9,705 nucleotides of DNA. It comes from Candidatus Aminicenantota bacterium. Lineage in GTDB: Bacteria > Acidobacteriota > Aminicenantia > JAMOAD01. The stretch lies in the NCBI GenBank assembly GCA_027070475.1, contig JALXDT010000232.1, positions 1 to 9,705 of the forward strand, in the 5' to 3' direction. Of this stretch, positions 6,473-9,705 are shown piece by piece. The stretch's first letter is position 1. Each line of letters opens with the position of its first letter. A program made the translations under genes and the position numbers. The notes under the pieces are model-generated. The model had not been told where the DNA came from. It ran no database searches and saw only the letters and a list, made by a program, of their open reading frames with translations.

Positions 6473-6865
6473 TCAAAGCTTTGCTATGTCTTCTATGCTC
6501 CATTTACTAAGATATTCTAATATTGCTTCTCTTAAACCGAGCCAGAATTTTCTCATCTTGCACATTTCATTTGAGGGGCATTCTTGAGGTTCTTCTATAC
6601 ACGGAACAAGATCTAAAGCTTCATGGATTTCTGCAATATCTTTAATAGTTATTTTCTTTGGGTCTTTAAGTAGCCTGTACCCGCCTTTAGCTCCCCTTAC
6701 ACTTTCTATTAATCCTTTTTTTTCGAGTTCATTAGCAAGAACTCTTAAATACATCGGAGAAACATCTATTCGTTTTGCAATTTCATTTGTGTTCATTATT
6801 TCTGATGTTTCACTTAAGAGTAAAAGCATCCTTGCTGCATATCTTAGTTTCGTTGATATCTTCAT
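6473..6865 (-). CDS. iscR: Rrf2-family transcriptional regulator, IscR-like
   Basis: This 130-residue DNA-binding protein has the Rrf2 N-terminal winged helix-turn-helix: MKISTKLRYAARML, then NEIAKRIDVSPMYLRVLANELEKKGLIESVRGAKGGYRL (residues 27-65) with the family's RGAKGGY wing. The dimerisation helix carries C89-x6-C96-x5-C102, close to IscR's C-x5-C-x5-C cluster ligands, so it very likely senses Fe-S status through a bound [2Fe-2S] (or [4Fe-4S]) cluster. It sits 175 nt upstream of iscS on the same strand, as iscR does in many isc operons. Its start codon lies 5 nt after a strong -10 box and has no Shine-Dalgarno, implying a leaderless mRNA and autoregulation through the overlapping palindrome. 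NsrR (NO sensor) has the same fold and cysteine layout. Location favours IscR, but the hemerythrin gene in the operon leaves NO or O2 sensing open. Confidence 0.88.
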   Translation of the reverse strand: MKISTKLRYAARMLLLLSETSEIMNTNEIAKRIDVSPMYLRVLANELEKKGLIESVRGAKGGYRLLKDPKKITIKDIAEIHEALDLVPCIEEPQECPSNEMCKMRKFWLGLREAILEYLSKWSIEDIAKL

Positions 6866-6867
6866 AT

Positions 6868-6881
6868 TTAATTATAATTAA
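6868..6881. promoter_or_regulatory. Candidate autoregulatory operator of the Rrf2 regulator
   Basis: TTAATTATAATTAA is a perfect 14-bp palindrome that entirely covers the -10 box of the regulator promoter and ends 2 nt before its start codon. Twelve of its bases recur in the iscS promoter spacer. A dimeric Rrf2 protein bound here would exclude RNA polymerase. The assignment is inferred from symmetry, position and recurrence. Confidence 0.55.
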
Positions 6882-6899
6882 GAAAATAATAATAGTCAA
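6871..6899 (-). promoter_or_regulatory. Sigma70-type promoter of the Rrf2 regulator, leaderless start
   Basis: On the minus strand TTGACT (6899-6894), a 17-nt spacer and TATAAT (6876-6871) match the consensus at 11 of 12 positions. Transcription should start 6-7 nt beyond the -10 box, which is the A or T of the regulator's ATG at 6865. The message would therefore have essentially no 5' untranslated region, consistent with the lack of a ribosome site. Confidence 0.82.
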
Positions 6900-7048
6900 C
6901 ATAATGAGATTTTTATTTAATTGTTTCAGAAGGAAAAATAGAAGGATTCTTCAAATCGTGAGAATTTAAGTTTCCGTAAATCCATTTTATAAATTATGAG
7001 TTATCTATTTTTTGATTTTCCCAGTTTTTTCTAACCTGTTAATTATAT

Positions 7049-7077
7049 TTTTAAACAAAAAACAAATATGGTAAAAT
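7049..7077 (+). promoter_or_regulatory. Weak candidate promoter of the glycan-type operon
   Basis: TAAAAT (7072-7077) is a fair -10 box about 30 nt before the 7108 start codon, and TTTTAA stands 17 nt upstream as a poor -35. TTAATTATA at 7039-7047 is a partial match to the candidate Rrf2 motif, but the gap is AT-rich enough for this to be chance. The remaining bases between 6900 and 7048 show nothing I recognise. Confidence 0.25.
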
Positions 7078-7107
7078 TAAATCTAAAAAATAGATAGGAG
7101 GAGAATT

Positions 7108-7740
7108 ATGGAAGAAAAATGGATTGAAGCTGAAGGAATTGATGTTGAAAAGATTATGGAAGAGATAAGAAAGAGGGTTGAGGATAAAAAAAGAAAAGGC
7201 ATATATAAGGAAGAGGAAATTGAGGATATTGAGAATGTGGAACTTTTGCCCTTGCCTGACATTTTGGATGTTCCTATTGTATATCAGCCGGAAGATCTTG
7301 AGAAAAGCTATAAAGGGATAGAAACATTGAGGGAGAGGAAAATCAAGGAATTAAGAGCCATAAAAAACAGTATTCCTCAGGTTACAGGTTTTAAGAGGAA
7401 AGTGAAGGATTTTGTTATTAAGATTAGAGGGAAAATTTTTCCTCTTCTTAAGCTTCTTTCATTTTTTACCCTTACGGATTTATATGATGGGGTTCAAATA
7501 AACAGTAGCAGCATAGAAAGTATGATGGGCTATATAAACGAATCTGTTCATTATTTAAATGTTTATAAGGAACATATAAAAGTTCTTCATAATTATGTTC
7601 ATCATATAACAACCGAGATAACAAAACTTAAAGTAGAAAATGATGAACTTAAAGTTAGGGTTAAAGAGCTTGAGAGTAGATTATCTTTTCTTGAAGATAG
7701 GGAAAGAGCTCTTGAAAAAGAGACTGTGGACAAAAAATGA
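7108..7740 (+). CDS. Uncharacterised coiled-coil protein of a glycosyltransferase operon
   Basis: I do not recognise a named family for this 210-residue protein. The N-terminus (residues 9-31, GIDVEKIMEEIRKRVEDKKR and onward) resembles the leader helix found at the start of many surface-polysaccharide methyltransferases and glycosyltransferases. A Pro/Leu/Asp-rich acidic linker follows (about 45-65). The middle has a basic stretch and a moderately hydrophobic segment KIFPLLKLLSFFTLTDLYDG (about 110-129), possibly membrane-contacting but short. Residues about 133-165 form an amphipathic helix, and about 168-207 a heptad-patterned coiled coil (ITKLKVENDELKVRVKELES). There is no methyltransferase or glycosyltransferase domain, so it looks like the accessory part of such enzymes standing alone. 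GGAGGAG precedes the ATG by 5 nt. Its stop overlaps the next gene's start by 4 nt, so a physical or assembly partnership with the GT4 enzyme is a reasonable inference. Confidence 0.8.
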   Translation: MEEKWIEAEGIDVEKIMEEIRKRVEDKKRKGIYKEEEIEDIENVELLPLPDILDVPIVYQPEDLEKSYKGIETLRERKIKELRAIKNSIPQVTGFKRKVKDFVIKIRGKIFPLLKLLSFFTLTDLYDGVQINSSSIESMMGYINESVHYLNVYKEHIKVLHNYVHHITTEITKLKVENDELKVRVKELESRLSFLEDRERALEKETVDKK

Positions 7741-8804
7741 GAGTTCATCAACTTTTAACATCTCTTACCTATGGAGATGCAATTTCAAATGAAGCTCTGG
7801 CTATAAAAAAATTTCTGGAAGATGAGGGGATAGAATCAAAAATCTTCGGATACTATAATCATCCTAAGGTTTCAAAGTATTTTAATCACTATTCATCATA
7901 TCTTTCGGAATCAAAACCTGAGGATATTCTTATTTTTCATTTTTCAATAGGCTCTCCCGTTTCCAAGATATATTTTCAGGCTCCAGCGAAGAAGATTATG
8001 ATTTACCACAATATAACTCCTTACAATTTTTTTAAGAATTACCATAGAATTCTTGCAAGAGAGTGCTATAAAGGAAGACTTGAACTAAAAAAATTTGTAG
8101 ATAAAACAGATCTGGGGCTGGGTGATTCTGATTATAACAGAAGAGAGCTTGAAGAGCTCGGATTTGATAATACAGGAGTTCTCCCAATAGTTATGGATTT
8201 TAGAAAGTTTGACAGAGAGGGAAGTAGAGTCATTAGAAATATGTTTGGGGATGATAAGTTTAACATACTCTTTGTCGGAAGAGTAATTCCAAACAAAAAA
8301 ATTGACGAGATTGTCAGATTTTATGCTGTTTATCAAAAATACTTTAACCCTAATTCAAGATTGATAATAGCGGGTGAGTATAGAGGTTTTGAAAGGTATT
8401 TAAATGATATATATCAAACAATTGGAAAGTATAATTTAAAGGATGTTGTTTTAACCGGCCATATATCTTTTAATGATCTTGTTGCACTTTACAAAGAAGC
8501 TGATCTTTATCTTTCGTTTTCGGAGCATGAAGGTTTTGGCGTTCCCTTGCTTGAAGCCTTTTATAACAATGTACCTGTGATCGCATTTGATAAGGGAGCT
8601 GTAAAGGAAACCATGAATGGTGGAGGAATTATAATAAAAGAAAAGAAATTTGATAAAGTTGCTGCTTTAATTGAGGAATTAAGAAATAATGAAAGTATGA
8701 GGGAAGCAGTATTAAGGTCTCAACAAGATGCCCTTAAAAAGTATTCCTATGAAAATGTGAAGAAAATACTTTTATCACACATTAATAATTTAAAGGAGGC
8801 TTGA
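7737..8804 (+). CDS. GT4-family (GT-B fold) glycosyltransferase
   Basis: The 355-residue protein is a retaining GT-B glycosyltransferase that would move a sugar from a nucleotide-sugar to a growing surface glycan or lipid acceptor. The N-terminal acceptor domain includes GDAISNEALAIKKFLEDEGI (13-32), IFHFSIGSP (66-74) and IYHNITP (89-95). The C-terminal donor domain starts near 174 with NILFVGRVIPNKKIDEIVR (R182, K188 in the usual phosphate-contacting positions) and has VLTGHIS (238-244). The GT4 E-x7-E motif is SEHEGFGVPLLEAF, with E265 and E273, followed by VPVIAFDKGAVKETMNGGG (279-297). Length is normal for the family and there is no membrane segment or signal peptide, so it acts at the cytoplasmic face. 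The start lies within the previous stop (ATGA), without a good ribosome site of its own, so translation should be coupled. Donor and acceptor cannot be read from sequence. Confidence 0.93.
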   Translation: MRVHQLLTSLTYGDAISNEALAIKKFLEDEGIESKIFGYYNHPKVSKYFNHYSSYLSESKPEDILIFHFSIGSPVSKIYFQAPAKKIMIYHNITPYNFFKNYHRILARECYKGRLELKKFVDKTDLGLGDSDYNRRELEELGFDNTGVLPIVMDFRKFDREGSRVIRNMFGDDKFNILFVGRVIPNKKIDEIVRFYAVYQKYFNPNSRLIIAGEYRGFERYLNDIYQTIGKYNLKDVVLTGHISFNDLVALYKEADLYLSFSEHEGFGVPLLEAFYNNVPVIAFDKGAVKETMNGGGIIIKEKKFDKVAALIEELRNNESMREAVLRSQQDALKKYSYENVKKILLSHINNLKEA

Positions 8805-8805
8805 T

Positions 8806-9705
8806 ATGAAAAAAAGAATTCTTATTATTCTTTTAATTTTTGCTTTTTCTTTCACCCTTTTTTCCGAAGAGGGTAAAGTCCTAAAAACTGTAAAACTTAA
8901 AATAAAAAAGCCTACGGGGCTCACATTTGATGGTAGCTATTTCTGGATTACCGACAGACTGAATGCTAAAATTTACAAAATCACCAAAAGTGGAAATATT
9001 GTAAAATCATTTGATTCTCCGGGTCCGTGGCCAATTGGAATTGCTTATTATAATGGTAAACTCTGGGTTGCCGATAGAATGGATAAAAAAGCATATCTTA
9101 TATCCACTGACGGGAAGATAATTTTTAAATCCATTCCTATCCCTGCAAGAACTCCTTCTGGAATTACAGCAGTTAAAGATGGATTATGGGTTGCAACAGA
9201 AAAGGATAAGAAAATTATAAAGATAAGCTATACGGATGGTTCAATTTTAAAGGAATTTAAAGCTCCTAAGTATTTAAATGGGATTCATGTTTATGATAAA
9301 AAAGGTAATTTTTTCGCAAGTTCGAGAATAAATGACAGAATTTACAGGGGATCGGTTAAATATGGGATATTCTATTTTTATTTTCCTGTTAAATATACAT
9401 ATAGCTGGGGTATATTTTATGATGGTCAAAATTTATGGAATCTTGATCAGGCTGGGAAAACTTTAAACAAGCTTTATTACTCAGAAAAAGAGAACTGGAT
9501 AAAAGGGAAGGTTAAAGATAGAATAATAAGATATAGAAATGGTATTTATAACTATGGCCCGGGAAAAGTTAAGGACCTTGAAATTTATATTGCTCTTCCC
9601 GAAAATAAGTATAATCAGAAAATTGAATCAATTAAGTATTTTAATTTAAAAGGTAAGCAGGTAAAACCTGATAGAATTTTAGTGGATAGTACTGGACAAA
9701 AGTAT
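8806..9705 (+). CDS. Secreted beta-propeller-like protein, start of a probable transglutaminase-like fusion (3' end cut by window)
   Basis: An open frame of 300 codons runs to the window edge without a stop. Residues 1-20 (MKKRILIILLIFAFSFTLFS) are a signal peptide, so the protein is exported. Residues about 24-226 hold four to five irregular repeats of an NHL/SMP-30-like type, with P-x-G-(I/L)-x-(F/Y)-x(1,2)-G-x-(L/F)-W-(I/V)-x-D and K-I-(Y/I)-K-I motifs near 36, 75, 116, 156 and 200. This resembles part of a beta-propeller. Residues about 232-300 change character: RYRNGIYNYGPGKVKDLEIY, then IALPENKYNQKIESI and DSTGQKY. That pattern resembles the N-terminal beta domain found ahead of transglutaminase-like (protease) cores in secreted bacterial proteins. 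AAAGGAGG stands 7 nt before the ATG and the start is 1 nt after the glycosyltransferase stop, so it is in the same operon. The catalytic Cys-His-Asp region, if any, lies outside the window. Confidence 0.78.
   Translation, partial: MKKRILIILLIFAFSFTLFSEEGKVLKTVKLKIKKPTGLTFDGSYFWITDRLNAKIYKITKSGNIVKSFDSPGPWPIGIAYYNGKLWVADRMDKKAYLISTDGKIIFKSIPIPARTPSGITAVKDGLWVATEKDKKIIKISYTDGSILKEFKAPKYLNGIHVYDKKGNFFASSRINDRIYRGSVKYGIFYFYFPVKYTYSWGIFYDGQNLWNLDQAGKTLNKLYYSEKENWIKGKVKDRIIRYRNGIYNYGPGKVKDLEIYIALPENKYNQKIESIKYFNLKGKQVKPDRILVDSTGQKY

Noticed and set aside
6775..6969. 64-codon plus-strand open frame across the regulator promoter
   Set aside because: It overlaps the start of the rrf2 coding region and its promoter, and has no ribosome site and no recognisable similarity.
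7039..7052. Third Rrf2 operator upstream of the 7108 gene
   Set aside because: It matches only about 11 of 14 bases and loses the palindrome; similar partial matches occur elsewhere by base composition.
8085..8336. 83-codon minus-strand open frame
   Set aside because: It is antisense within the glycosyltransferase gene and has no coding evidence of its own.
1..9705. CRISPR array, tRNA or rRNA genes
   Set aside because: No regularly spaced direct repeats, cloverleaf-like GC-rich segments or conserved rRNA stretches were seen on either strand.

Overview
The window is AT-rich bacterial DNA: strong GGAGG ribosome sites, near-consensus sigma70-type promoters, and proteins rich in Lys, Ile and Glu. 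The gene content (Fe-S assembly, sulfur-carrier proteins, a hemerythrin-type di-iron protein) suits an anaerobic or microaerobic, possibly thermophilic, bacterium. I cannot assign a phylum from the sequence alone.

Region 1 (6-1093, + strand) is the tail of a sulfur-handling operon. It holds a short DUF1641-like protein, a TusE/DsrC-family sulfur carrier that keeps only the C-terminal cysteine, and a DsrE2-type protein. In other bacteria such sets often accompany sulfide:quinone oxidoreductase; if one exists here it lies upstream of the window. Region 2 (1094-1440) is a 347-nt gap between convergent operons, with no recognisable gene but one long-spaced inverted repeat.

Region 3 (6899 down to 1441, - strand) is the core of the window. 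The order is rrf2/iscR-like regulator, iscS/nifS cysteine desulfurase, nadA quinolinate synthase, a Cu/Zn-efflux-type permease with a C-terminal HMA domain, iscU/nifU scaffold, and a DUF438-hemerythrin-PAS protein. From iscS onward the genes overlap or are separated by 14 nt or less, so they look like one transcription unit. It links sulfur mobilisation, Fe-S scaffolding, an oxygen-sensitive Fe-S enzyme of NAD synthesis, metal export and a probable O2/NO-responsive di-iron protein. The regulator and iscS each have a clear promoter (TTGACT-17-TATAAT and TTGACA-17-TATAAT). Both carry the AT-rich palindrome TTAATTATAATT, a good candidate for the regulator's operator. In both, an ATG lies exactly 5 nt after the -10 box. 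For the regulator this implies a leaderless mRNA. For iscS it opens an 18-codon frame that stops inside the iscS Shine-Dalgarno.

Region 4 (7108-9705, + strand) is a separate, divergently oriented operon for surface or glycan functions: a coiled-coil protein of unknown function, a GT4 glycosyltransferase whose start overlaps it, and a secreted beta-propeller-like protein that runs off the window. The last protein's end looks like the start of a transglutaminase-like module. No rRNA, tRNA, CRISPR array or insertion sequence was seen.
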